Under the pieces are notes generated by a model. It saw only the letters and a list, made by a program, of their open reading frames with translations. It was not told the DNA's origin and made no database searches. 64,000 nucleotides of DNA. Origin: Paracerasibacillus soli (GTDB taxonomy: Bacteria; Bacillota; Bacilli; Bacillales; Amphibacillaceae). Below are positions 10,369 to 19,552 of this stretch, one piece after another. The translations under genes were made by a program, and so were the position numbers. Location: NCBI RefSeq assembly GCF_034006335.1, contig NZ_JAWDIQ010000003.1; one strand, written 5' to 3'. Position 1 is the first letter of the stretch, and each line of letters begins with the position of its first letter.

Positions 10369-10978
10369 TTTTATAGTACTTAAGTCTTCCTACCTTGCTA
10401 TCATTTTTGGAATACTTCCTACTTCTGCCAAACTTCGACACCATTTTTGCAAAAACTCTACTATACTAGTCATAATGATAAGGTGGTGATTCATAAGAAA
10501 TGTTAATTTTGTTGTAAGCGTTACCAAGTACGTACCAACTATAAGGATAAGGAGGGGAGTATCTAAATCCTTATATATAAGGATAATGCACGCTGGGTTG
10601 AAATATTATTTTACACATCGTGGTATTTGTGCAAAACACAATATTAGAATAAAAATATGACATCTCAATTATGATCCGTAATAGATTAGTAGAGTTGGTT
10701 GTTTACCTGTTTCAATGGATTGAAAAGGCTTCAACCCACGCAGAATGTATACAGCTCAATATACGCTTTATCAATCTTCTTTTGACAAGTTATTTATATT
10801 TACTGATTTTCCGCAGTAAGTACAGACTTGGCTATCCTACAAAGACGCAACGTCCTGTACGTTGTAAGACCCCCATCGATTAAAAATTCACTGTACAACA
10901 AGTAGAAAGGGTTCATATGAAGTTCGGAATCGTTATGTTTACAATATCAGCATATTAAATATAGTAAGGAGGACTATC
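10369..10978. other. Long intergenic region, mostly unexplained
   Basis: About 610 bases without a convincing gene. A small hairpin (CAACGT, loop CCTGT, ACGTTG, 10848-10864) is followed by TAAGACCCCCAT, resembling the 5' part of the second repeat family. AAGGATAAGGAGGGG near 10541 looks like a ribosome binding site without a good ORF after it. The final part (TAAGGAGGA, 10966-10974) is the binding site of the next gene. Confidence 0.4.
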
Positions 10979-13099
10979 ATGTTAACTGCTTGTAAATCGA
11001 AACGTACAATAAATCTCATTGCGGTATTTACTTTAATATTAAGTACCGTTGTACAGTTTATGTTACCCGGACAAACTGTTTTAGGAGCGGCGGAATCTGA
11101 AAATATATATTCCGAAAAGATTATGGCTAAGAGCTCAAGTAGTTTAGAGCTAGAAATACAAGGTGCATTACCTCTAGCTACGAGTTATGAAGTATATCGA
11201 TTAGTGGATGGTGAATTAGAAGCAGTATCTTATCGAGAGGTTCGGGTGGGTGCTGAAAATGTTACGGTGGAAGTGAACCAAGATAATGAAATTACAAAGA
11301 TGATATTAAATGGTTACACACCAATTGAAAATATGCGCGTTGGAATTATGACAACTGATTTTGTCACGCTAGAACATGATGAAATTGAAGTGCAATCTGC
11401 TACAGGTCTAGAAATAGTGGACAAGGTTGCGGATGAGATATTATTGATAAATCCGAATGAGTTAATTACAATTCAAGCTCAACAACACGAAGTAACAATT
11501 ATGACAGAGGATGGAACAACATTATATACGACTACGAATCGAATCTATGTATCTACTGAAGAAAACGGGAAGATTATAGTTGATAATATTAGACGAGGAA
11601 GTGAATGGACGCCAGTTGAAGCGAGTTACCGTGGTTTTTTTGAAATCACAGCAACTCATTCGGGGGACAAACTTCATCTCATTAATGAAGTGAATTTAGA
11701 AGATTATTTATACCAGGTTGTGCCAAGCGAGATGCCAGCAAGTTTTGGACTAGAAGCACTGAAGGCCCAATCAGTTGCCGCAAGAACCTATGCCTTGGGA
11801 GATTATTTTAGTGAGCGTTTTACAGAAGATGGATTTTTTGTACTTGATAGTGTCATGAGCCAAGTATATAACAATGCTCCAGAAAATGCGCTTACTACAC
11901 AAGCAGTTCAAGAGACTGCAGGGATTGTAATGCGGGATGAAACGGGTGGTTTAGTCGATGCTAGGTATTATTCTACTTCAGCAGGATACGGTGCTTCAAA
12001 GCATGAAGTATGGTCAGAAGCAGATGGTACATTTCCTAGTAGTGTTGTACCTTATTTACTAGCACAAAGCCATACATTTGATCCGGATAACCCAGACCAA
12101 ATGCTCGAGTTGGATACGAGTGATGAAGAAGAGATGCTCCATTTTTTCAAAACTCTATCATATACAGGTTATGATGATGCATCAGATTTCTTTCGTTGGA
12201 AAACAACGCTATCAAAAGAAGAGCTAGGAAATACAATTAATAAAAACTTAACACTTAGACAACAGGCAGATCCCAAATTTGTTTTAACACAAAATGATGC
12301 GGGTCAGTTTGTTAGTCTTCCAATTCCGGAGGCAGGGATTGGTGAATTCCAAGATATGTATGTAACGAAGCGGGGTGAAGGTGGAAATATTATGGATCTT
12401 GTGATAGAGGGAACGACAGGGACATATAAAGTAATAAAGGAATACAATATTCGCTTTGTTATTAGACCGTGGTCCCCAGATACAGGTGGAGATCCAGTTA
12501 CATTATACATGGCCCGCGCAGGAAGTGACGGTTATGATGCACCTTCTCGAGAGGATTTCAATATTCTTCCATCCGCTTTCTTCAGTGTTGAAATTGATGA
12601 GGAAAGTGAAGATATTACATTCTTTGGAGGTGGTTATGGACATGGAGTTGGCATGAGTCAATATGGTGCTTATCATCTTGGCGAAAGTAAGGGTTGGGCA
12701 TTCGATGAAATTCTAACTGCTTATTACCCAAATATGGTACTAGATGATATCTATGAAGAAAATGACACAGACCCAGGTGATGGCGATGATAATGATACAG
12801 GGGACGGAAGTGAGGTGCCTACAATAGAAGATATGTTAGCTCTGATAGTGAAATTTGAGGAAGAAGGAGAATTTGCAAACGATAGTGTTGCTCGGGCACT
12901 CACTATTCACTTAACTTCTGTCAATCAATTCGTTAAAAAAGAAGAGAACGAGAAAGTACTGAAACATATGGATGGCTTTAAATTGCTACTCGACCACCAT
13001 AGGGAGCAAGAATCAGTGTCAGAATCAGCATATGACACACTGCTTAATCAAGCGAATCAATTTGTTTCAAGTTATGAAACTACGCTGGAAATTAAATAA
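10979..13099 (+). CDS. Secreted SpoIID/LytB-domain protein with C-terminal FIMAH domain
   Basis: A 706-residue exported protein. Signal peptide (1-37), N-terminal beta region, SpoIID/LytB domain (about 210-600) with VNLEDYLYQVVPSEMPASF, LKAQSVAARTYAL and GGGYGHGVGMSQYGA, then an acidic Asp/Gly linker and a FIMAH domain (about 620-705, four-helix pattern with LLLDHHREQE). SpoIID proteins are peptidoglycan lytic transglycosylases and LytB enhances amidases, so wall remodelling is likely. FIMAH domains occur at the ends of Bacillaceae extracellular proteins. Start is supported by TAAGGAGGA. It is followed directly by a leftover amidase end, which suggests a wall-lytic gene cluster was once larger. 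Confidence 0.85.
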   Translation: MLTACKSKRTINLIAVFTLILSTVVQFMLPGQTVLGAAESENIYSEKIMAKSSSSLELEIQGALPLATSYEVYRLVDGELEAVSYREVRVGAENVTVEVNQDNEITKMILNGYTPIENMRVGIMTTDFVTLEHDEIEVQSATGLEIVDKVADEILLINPNELITIQAQQHEVTIMTEDGTTLYTTTNRIYVSTEENGKIIVDNIRRGSEWTPVEASYRGFFEITATHSGDKLHLINEVNLEDYLYQVVPSEMPASFGLEALKAQSVAARTYALGDYFSERFTEDGFFVLDSVMSQVYNNAPENALTTQAVQETAGIVMRDETGGLVDARYYSTSAGYGASKHEVWSEADGTFPSSVVPYLLAQSHTFDPDNPDQMLELDTSDEEEMLHFFKTLSYTGYDDASDFFRWKTTLSKEELGNTINKNLTLRQQADPKFVLTQNDAGQFVSLPIPEAGIGEFQDMYVTKRGEGGNIMDLVIEGTTGTYKVIKEYNIRFVIRPWSPDTGGDPVTLYMARAGSDGYDAPSREDFNILPSAFFSVEIDEESEDITFFGGGYGHGVGMSQYGAYHLGESKGWAFDEILTAYYPNMVLDDIYEENDTDPGDGDDNDTGDGSEVPTIEDMLALIVKFEEEGEFANDSVARALTIHLTSVNQFVKKEENEKVLKHMDGFKLLLDHHREQESVSESAYDTLLNQANQFVSSYETTLEIK

Positions 13100-13221
13100 T
13101 CATAAAACGCAATCCTGATATTTTAAAGGATCGGGAGCATGTTGTTGGTCATGATGAATATGCGCCTGACCGAAAAACTGATCCTGGTTCATTGTTTGAC
13201 TGGTCAAAAATTGGCTTATAA
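13096..13221 (+). pseudogene. C-terminal fragment of an N-acetylmuramoyl-L-alanine amidase (Amidase_2)
   Basis: In one frame, overlapping the previous stop, the sequence reads VVGHDEYAPDRKTDPGSLFD then WSKIGL and a stop. This matches the C-terminal end of AmpD/Amidase_2 enzymes (GH-x-x-I-APGRKTDPGP-x-FDW), including the zinc-binding His. Only about 41 residues remain and no start codon or upstream domain exists, so it cannot work. It looks like a deletion remnant that removed most of the gene and joined its tail to the SpoIID gene end. Confidence 0.6.
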
Positions 13222-13229
13222 GGTTCTAT

Positions 13230-13260
13230 CCTCTATAACAGTAAATTTCTGTTATAGAGG
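13230..13260 (+). terminator. Perfect 12-bp hairpin after the amidase remnant
   Basis: CCTCTATAACAG, loop TAAATTT, CTGTTATAGAGG. The stem is perfect but only AAACCATTATTTT follows, so termination would be weak or bidirectional. The remaining bases to 13546 are AT-rich and show nothing I recognise. Confidence 0.5.
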
Positions 13261-13546
13261 AAACCATTATTTTAGAAAAACGTATTTTTGCGGAAGCGAA
13301 ATATGTCTCATAAATCCCTACCAAATTACCAGTCTAATTATATAAACACTTCTTCCTATCCTATTTATTAATAAATGAATCCTCCTCTATAATTTTACCT
13401 AGGGTACAAAAAATAACACCAAAGGATCGTATCAGATAAGGGGCTATGAAGCCTATATAATGATAAAGTCACCTCAGTTCTAAAATAAAAGTACAGGAAT
13501 AATATAAAATTAATAAATTACTATTTCATTTCCTGAATATTAATAG

Positions 13547-13575
13547 TATAATAGTAATAAATGAAAGCGGTATCA
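13547..13575 (+). promoter_or_regulatory. Promoter -10 and perfect cre (CcpA) site of the MurNAc salvage operon
   Basis: TATAAT at 13547-13552 is followed by TGAAAGCGGTATCA at 13562-13575, which fits the cre consensus TGWAANCGNTNWCA at every position. A cre site just downstream of the -10 normally gives catabolite repression by CcpA. No clear -35 was seen. The position supports the start of the next gene at 13615 rather than at the earlier ATG at 13561. Confidence 0.75.
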
Positions 13576-13614
13576 ATTTTGTTGTCTAAATTTATATGTT
13601 GGAAGGTGCTTTTG

Positions 13615-14331
13615 ATGAATAATAAGATTCATTTAATGTTAGTTGGTGCCCATTGTGGTGACGTGGAGATGCAGGCGGGGGCAATTGCTCATAAATATGC
13701 TAAGGCTGGTCATGAGGTAACCTTTTTACACCTAACTGCTGGAGAGAAAGGAACACCACCTCATATAACAGTGGAGGAATATAGAAAACAAAAAATACGC
13801 GAGGCTGAGGAGGCAGCATATGTCTTAGGGGCAAAAAGTATCACACTTGACTATAAAGATGCTGAATTAAAAGCTGACGAAGAGACAATATCCACCGTTG
13901 CCACGATATTTCGCCAACTAAAGCCAAATGTTGTCATTACACATTGGGAAAATAGTATGCATCCGGATCACGCACTTTGCCCAAAGATAGTTCAGGAGGC
14001 ATGGCTTAAAGCAGCTTTACCAGGCTTTGAATTAGAAGGACTTCCACCTCATTCATTATCAAGGATGTTTCATAGTGAGAATTGGGAAGACATGGAAGGC
14101 TATACGCCAGATGTTTTTGTAGATGTGTCGGATGAATTTGAAAAATACTTAGAAGCGCTATCAAAGTATTGGTTTATTATGAACTCCGCTGATTTCCGTT
14201 ATTACGATTACTATCAAGCACTTGGCACGGTACGGGGTTGTAGAGCAAGAACAAAATATGCACAAACGTTAAAATACCCTACTGGGGCAAATACGAGAAT
14301 TGGAAATGTAATTCCTGGCTTTGAATTATAA
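13615..14331 (+). CDS. PIG-L (LmbE) family deacetylase-like protein with altered active-site motif
   Basis: A 238-residue cytoplasmic protein of the PIG-L/LmbE zinc deacetylase family, related to BshB and MshB. The usual AHPDDE motif reads AHCGDVE, so the Asp that acts as catalytic base in MshB is Gly while the zinc-binding His and second Asp remain. A second metal motif is kept as HWENSMHPDH. The start at 13615 has GGAAGG nine bases upstream and lies behind the cre site. It is the first gene of the salvage operon, twelve bases before nagZ. It might deacetylate an amino sugar or be a divergent subfamily; bacillithiol synthesis is less likely in this context. Confidence 0.75.
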   Translation: MNNKIHLMLVGAHCGDVEMQAGAIAHKYAKAGHEVTFLHLTAGEKGTPPHITVEEYRKQKIREAEEAAYVLGAKSITLDYKDAELKADEETISTVATIFRQLKPNVVITHWENSMHPDHALCPKIVQEAWLKAALPGFELEGLPPHSLSRMFHSENWEDMEGYTPDVFVDVSDEFEKYLEALSKYWFIMNSADFRYYDYYQALGTVRGCRARTKYAQTLKYPTGANTRIGNVIPGFEL

Positions 14332-14342
14332 AGAATGGAGAG

Positions 14343-15967
14343 ATGAAATTGAACTTAACTGAAATACATAAAAAGATTGGCCAATTAATGGTGGTAGGAT
14401 TTAATGGTAAAAAAGTGACGCCTGAAATTAGAAAACTAATTCGTGAATATCATGTCGGGGTATTATTTTATTTGGCAGAAATATTGGTACTCCCGAGGAA
14501 GTTTTTAATTTAACGAGGGAGTTGCAATTGGAGGCTAAAAATGCTGGTCATGAACGTCCGCTATTCATTTGTATTGATCAGGAAAATGGTGTCGTAAGAA
14601 GACTTGGTGAGGGTACAACGATATTTCCAGGAGCGATGTTGTTAGGTGCTACAGGTAGAAGTGAAAATGCTTATATTACCGGACTTGCTACTGGTAGAGA
14701 ATTAAAGGCATTAGGAATAAATTGGAACCTTGCTCCTGTTGCGGATATAAATAACAATCCGGATAACCCGGTCATTGGTGTTCGTTCTTATGGTGAAACA
14801 CCTGAGCTAGTATCTGACTTTGCAAAACAAGCGATGAAAGGAATGAATGATGCGGGTGTAATGACAACATTGAAGCATTTTCCAGGACACGGTGATACAG
14901 CTGTAGATTCACATTTAGATTTACCAGTAATCAATCATGACATGGAAAGATTAATGAATGTTGAACTTAAACCATTTATTGCATGTATAGAACAAGGCGC
15001 AGATACTGTCATGACTTCCCATGTGTATTTTCCGGCAATAGAAGATCAGAAGAATGTTCCGCAACGCTTTCAAATAAAGTTATTACAGGTCTCTTACGTA
15101 ATAAAATAGGTTTTGATGGAGTTGTTACAACTGATTGCATGGAAATGAATGCAATTTCAGAAGGGATTGGAACTGCCGAGGGAAGTGTCCAAGCGCTCCA
15201 AGCAGGTGTGGATTTAATTATGGTTTCTCATTTGCAAACACGTCAATATGAGTCAATAAATGCAATAAATGCAGCTATTACATCAGGGGACATTGAAATG
15301 GAAGTATTGGATGGCGCATATGAGCGGGTTATGCAATTAAAAGATAAATATTTATCTTGGGCCGATATTCCATTCCATGAACAAAAAGTATCAGAATATT
15401 TAAAATCAGCGGGAGTTGGCAGTAATTTACATCGAGCTGAATCATATGAAATTTATAAACAAGGAATATCCATATTAAAAAATGAGTCTCATCTCATTCC
15501 AATAAAAAAGATGGTCATGATCGTATTCTCGTTGTCTATCCAAAAAATAACTATGCAATGATGGTCGAGGATAAAAGATACGCAACGTTCTCTTTAGGAA
15601 AGGCAGTAAAAGAATGCTATGAGTCTACGGAAATAGTGGAAGTTTCTAATCCACCAACAGAAAAGGAAATTTCCGAAGTACAAACAATGGCAGGAGAATA
15701 TGACATTGTTGTTGTTGGTACGTTAACAGTGCAGGCGAACGATGCGCAAACCAAATTAGTGAATGCAATCTACAACCATAATAAAAACGTCATTGTCATT
15801 GCAACGAGAAGTCCATATGACATTGCTTATTTACCTGATGTTCCGGTATATATCAATACGTATGAATTTACGTATCCAGCACTAGAGACAGCGGCGAAGG
15901 CTATATTGGGGATGTCAATGTGAAAGGAAAGTCCCCTGTCACAATACCAAATAAAGTAGAGGTTTAA
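14343..15967 (+). CDS. nagZ: Beta-N-acetylhexosaminidase NagZ (GH3), no signal peptide; frameshifted
   Basis: GH3 exo-hexosaminidase of about 541 residues that removes terminal GlcNAc from muropeptides. It has the acid/base loop KHFPGHGDTAVDSHLDLP (His and Asp dyad, as in B. subtilis NagZ) and the nucleophile Asp in GVVTTDCMEM. A C-terminal domain ends GKSPVTIPNKVEV. Four indels break the frame near 14472 (T missing), 15059 (G missing), 15508 (A missing) and 15911 (G missing). The N-terminus MKLNLTEIHKKIGQLMVVGF has no signal peptide, unlike secreted B. subtilis NagZ, so the enzyme should be cytosolic. The ATG at 14343 is close to GGAG; the TTG at 14349 is an alternative start. Confidence 0.9.
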
Positions 15968-16104
15968 GGTTGTTATCGACTTATCCACCAAGGAAAAACC
16001 AAGTGAAGATTAGTATAAATGAAGGGTAAGGGAGGTGAATAAGTTCGGTAGGCATCATACTTTTATTATTTTACGAGGATGACAAACAAATAAGGGGAAA
16101 AATT

Positions 16105-17451
16105 GTGAAGGGTAAAATGAAATTAACTTTTATCATGTTGATTTTACTAGTGGGAGTATTAAGTGCATGTGGTAAAGATGAAAAGCCATCATCAAGTGAT
16201 GGGGATGGTTGGACTGGGAAAATTACAATTTGGGATGGTCCACGTTGGGCTGAGCCAGGTGATGATTCTGGTGAGGATGGTGAAGGAAATAAGTATTTTT
16301 GGATAGAGGATAAAATTAAGGAATTTGAAAAGGAACATGAAGGTGTAGAGATTGAGTTAGTTCAAGTACCTTGGGCGGAACTTCCAGAAGTTAGGCGTAT
16401 CAATTGCTGGGCAAGCATGGCCGGATATAGCTCCAGTAGATATTAGTGGTAGTGCTGTAAGTATTGAACATATTGAACAAGGTGTTGTTGAACAAGTAGA
16501 TGAGTTTTTTACAGAAGAAGAGCTTGCTGATTTCTATGAAAATGCTTTAGATGCTTATACTTACAACGATAAACTTTATGGAATTCCTAACTCGATGACT
16601 GTACATTCTATGCTGTTGAATCTTGATTTATTTGAAGAGGCTGGTGTAGAACCACCGAAAAATGGTGAATGGACATGGGATGAATTTGCTGATGCAGCAG
16701 AAAAACTTACTTTCGATAGAGATGGCGATGGAAAAATAGACGTGTATGGATTTTCAACATATATTTTACCCGGTTATTATGAAGCGTGGCCTTTCTTCTA
16801 TATTGATGGTGGTCAACCATTAAGTGATGATTTGTCAGAGTTTACATTTAATAGTCCTGAAGCAGTAAATGCTATCCAAAGATTGGCTGATCTTAAACTT
16901 AAAGATGGTTCAGCGCCTGAATCATTAGGTGGAGCTGATGTTGGTGGGACTTTCCAAGCATGGGCAAGTGAAGAACAAAGAACAGTAGCAATGGAACCGT
17001 GGGCAACATGGGCAATTACTTCAACACAGAGCCAATATCCTACTAACTTCATGGTAGCAAACTATCCTACAGGCGAAACAGGTGAGCCGGTTACGATTGG
17101 CGGAGTAGGTGGTTGGACGATGTTCCACCAAGAAGATGATGGCAAAAAAGCAATGGTTGCTGAATTTATGAAATATATATCTTCAACAGATGAGCAATAT
17201 ATCATGGCAAAAGAATATGGTACTTTCCCTGCATTGCAAAGTGCAGCTGACAAGGATCCGTACGCAGACAATCAGAAATGGCACGTGCACAGGAAATGTC
17301 AACACAAGTTGTCATGTTGCCTCGCCATTCTGATTGGAAAAAGATTGATGAGGTCATTCAACGTGAGCTTCAGCTAGTCTTTAATGGTGAGAAGACAGCG
17401 CAAGAAGCGATGGATACGGCGGAAAAAGATGTTCAGGAATTTCTAGACTAA
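16105..17451 (+). CDS. Sugar ABC transporter substrate-binding lipoprotein; frameshifted
   Basis: Family 1 solute-binding protein, about 448 residues, with a lipoprotein signal (lipobox VGVLSAC) and TWDEFADAAEKLT and GGWTMFHQ segments typical of sugar binders. Two indels: near 16392 (probably an extra C) and near 17273 (a C missing; NPEMARAQEMS restored), after which the true C-terminus runs to VQEFLD. GTG start with AAGGGG seven bases upstream. Between nagZ and two permeases in a MurNAc operon, it is expected to capture a peptidoglycan-derived sugar such as MurNAc, GlcNAc-MurNAc or a muropeptide. That ligand is inference. Confidence 0.85.
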
Positions 17452-17468
17452 TGGTTTCATGAAAAGGA

Positions 17469-17531
17469 GGCTGGGATATAAGGGGTCTGACCCCCCCTGG
17501 GAGGGGCTGGCACTTTGGTTTTGTCCCAGCC
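17469..17531. repeat. Palindromic element nested in a larger hairpin, inside the ABC operon
   Basis: GGCTGGGA (17469-17476) pairs with TCCCAGCC (17524-17531). Inside lies GGGGTCTGACCCC (17482-17494) plus further G/C runs. It separates the binding-protein gene from the permease genes, the place where hairpins often protect the upstream transcript (as between malE and malF). Confidence 0.7.
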
Positions 17532-17604
17532 CTTCATCATATAGAATGGACCTTTTTTATTATGAATCTCACAGTCTAAGTTCCTAATGCAGGAGGGTGA
17601 AATA

Positions 17605-18519
17605 GTGAAAGCTTCAAAAGACACAATCATAACTAAAAATAAAAGTGGCACGCTTTATTTAATGAAAAAAAATTACGCGGCGTATCTCTTTTTACTCCCC
17701 AAACTCGTTCTATTTACTTTGTTTATCGCAATCCCAGTTGTATGGGCATTTCTGCTTTCTTTTCAAGAATATAAAGTAATTGGCAGCAATATTTGGGCAG
17801 GATTTGATAATTACGTAAAAGTATTTCATAGTGAAGGATTTAGAAAGGCACTTATGAATACGACAATATATACCGTTGTAACAGTACCTTTCAATGTTAT
17901 CTCGGCGTTAATTATAGCTACACTTATTCATTCGCTAGGCAAAATGGCACAAAACTTCTTTCGAGCTGCGTTTTATTTGCCAACAGTTGCGTCCATGGTC
18001 ATTATCGCGATGGTATGGAGATGGATGTACAACTATGAATATGGTTTATTTAACTATGTTATTGGCTTGTTTGGTATGGAACCAATTAATTGGTTGGGAC
18101 AGTCGAATTCAGCGTTATGGGCAATTATCTTGATGCAAATGTTAATTCCGTTTGGTGTGGGAATTATTTTGTATCTCGCGTCTATGAGCTCGATTTCGGA
18201 ATCTTTGTATGAGGCTGCAACGATTGATGGGGCAAATGCATTTCAAAAATGGATGAAAATCACGATACCGATGTTAAAACCGTCTACTTTGTATTTAGTC
18301 CTACTAAGTACAATCGGTTCGTTTCAAGTTTTTACCCAAATCATACTGATGACAGGTGGCGGACCCGGTTATGCAACGGAAACACTCGTCCACTTAATTT
18401 ATAAAACCGGTTTTAGAGATTTTGAGTTTGGACTAGCCGCAGCGCAGTCAGTTGTCTTATTCTTTATTATCTTTATTATATCGATTTTTCAATTTCGTGT
18501 TTTAAATCATGAGGATTAG
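17605..18519 (+). CDS. Sugar ABC transporter permease (MalF/UgpA type)
   Basis: Inner-membrane permease of a carbohydrate importer, 304 residues with six predicted helices. The EAA loop reads EAATIDGANAFQKWMKITIP and is followed by the usual TGGGPGYATETL segment. GTG at 17605 is chosen because AGGAGGG lies nine bases upstream; the earlier ATG at 17587 would place that site inside the gene. It pairs with the next permease. No ATPase gene is present in the operon, so it probably uses a shared MsmX/MsmK-type ATPase, as many Bacillus sugar importers do. Confidence 0.88.
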   Translation: MKASKDTIITKNKSGTLYLMKKNYAAYLFLLPKLVLFTLFIAIPVVWAFLLSFQEYKVIGSNIWAGFDNYVKVFHSEGFRKALMNTTIYTVVTVPFNVISALIIATLIHSLGKMAQNFFRAAFYLPTVASMVIIAMVWRWMYNYEYGLFNYVIGLFGMEPINWLGQSNSALWAIILMQMLIPFGVGIILYLASMSSISESLYEAATIDGANAFQKWMKITIPMLKPSTLYLVLLSTIGSFQVFTQIILMTGGGPGYATETLVHLIYKTGFRDFEFGLAAAQSVVLFFIIFIISIFQFRVLNHED

Positions 18520-18531
18520 AGGGGAAATGAA

Positions 18532-19497
18532 ATGAAAAAGAAGGCAACCGCTAGCAAAATCATCATATATACATTCTTGATCTTATTTTCTATTGTTTCC
18601 CTATTACCTTTATATTGGGTGTTCAGTACATCGCTACAATTGAGTAGTTATCAGGATGAGGATTTAGAACGACCGATATCATATGTTAATTCAAACCCTC
18701 CTAAAATGTATCCTGTAGGTATAACCGAGTACTTTGAACATTGGAAAAAGGCTAGGGATGCTGAAAAGGCCGATGATACGGAAGGGGCAGCATATCATCG
18801 TGAAGTAATGAGTAACATTGTGACAGACACATTTTCTGGATTTAAAACATTATTTAAGCAAAACAACATGGGGCGATGGTTTTTAAATAGTTTATATATC
18901 GGCATCGTCGTAACGATAGGAATTTTATTATTTGATTCAATGGCTGGATACGTGTTAGCAAAGAAAAAGTTTCCAGGCAGGAATCTCATCTTTTGGCTCA
19001 TCATTTCAACGATGATGATACCTGGACAAGTAACATTAGTGCCATTATTCATTATGGTCCGGGATCTCAATTTGATGGATACGCATTGGGCGCTCATACT
19101 GCCTGATTTATCGATGGTGTTTGGAGTATTTTTGATGCGTCAGTTCATGTATTCCATTCCAGATGAATTGATTGAGGCTGCAAAAATCGATGGTGCAAGT
19201 GAATGGCGGACATTCTGGAAAATTGTATTACCACTTGCCAAGCCCGGTCTAGCAGCATTAGGAATCTTTACGTTTATGAATGTTTGGAATTCCTTTTTGT
19301 GGCCAATTATTGTATTGAATAATTCAGATTTGTATACGTTGCCTGTAGGCTTGAAAACTTTGCAAGATGCGAACTTAGCAAGTTTTAAATTATTAATGAG
19401 CGGAGCAGCTATTGCCGCCATTCCAATGATTATCGTATTTTTGATTTTCCAAAAACACTTTGTAAAAGGTTTAACTTTAGGTGGAGTAAAAGAATAA
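18532..19497 (+). CDS. Sugar ABC transporter permease (MalG type)
   Basis: Second permease subunit, 321 residues. It has an unusually long periplasm-side loop (about residues 35-105, rich in Asp, Glu and Lys) before the conserved core, then EAAKIDGASEWRTFWKIVLP as the EAA loop and a C-terminal VKGLTLGGVKE typical of MalG-like proteins. The gene follows its partner by 12 bases with GAGGGG as binding site. Together with the binding protein it should import a peptidoglycan-derived sugar. Confidence 0.88.
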   Translation: MKKKATASKIIIYTFLILFSIVSLLPLYWVFSTSLQLSSYQDEDLERPISYVNSNPPKMYPVGITEYFEHWKKARDAEKADDTEGAAYHREVMSNIVTDTFSGFKTLFKQNNMGRWFLNSLYIGIVVTIGILLFDSMAGYVLAKKKFPGRNLIFWLIISTMMIPGQVTLVPLFIMVRDLNLMDTHWALILPDLSMVFGVFLMRQFMYSIPDELIEAAKIDGASEWRTFWKIVLPLAKPGLAALGIFTFMNVWNSFLWPIIVLNNSDLYTLPVGLKTLQDANLASFKLLMSGAAIAAIPMIIVFLIFQKHFVKGLTLGGVKE

Positions 19498-19552
19498 CAT
19501 CCACCTTAATCTCTATATCATAATGTCTGAACAAGTAAGGATAGGATGCAGA

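Noticed and set aside
10671..10883. 70-codon plus-strand ORF in the gap before the SpoIID gene
   Set aside because: No ribosome binding site, no domain, and its end runs into a repeat-like hairpin (TAAGACCCCCAT).
13139..13345. 68-codon ORF after the SpoIID gene
   Set aside because: It is an out-of-frame reading of the amidase remnant, which has the recognisable protein sequence.
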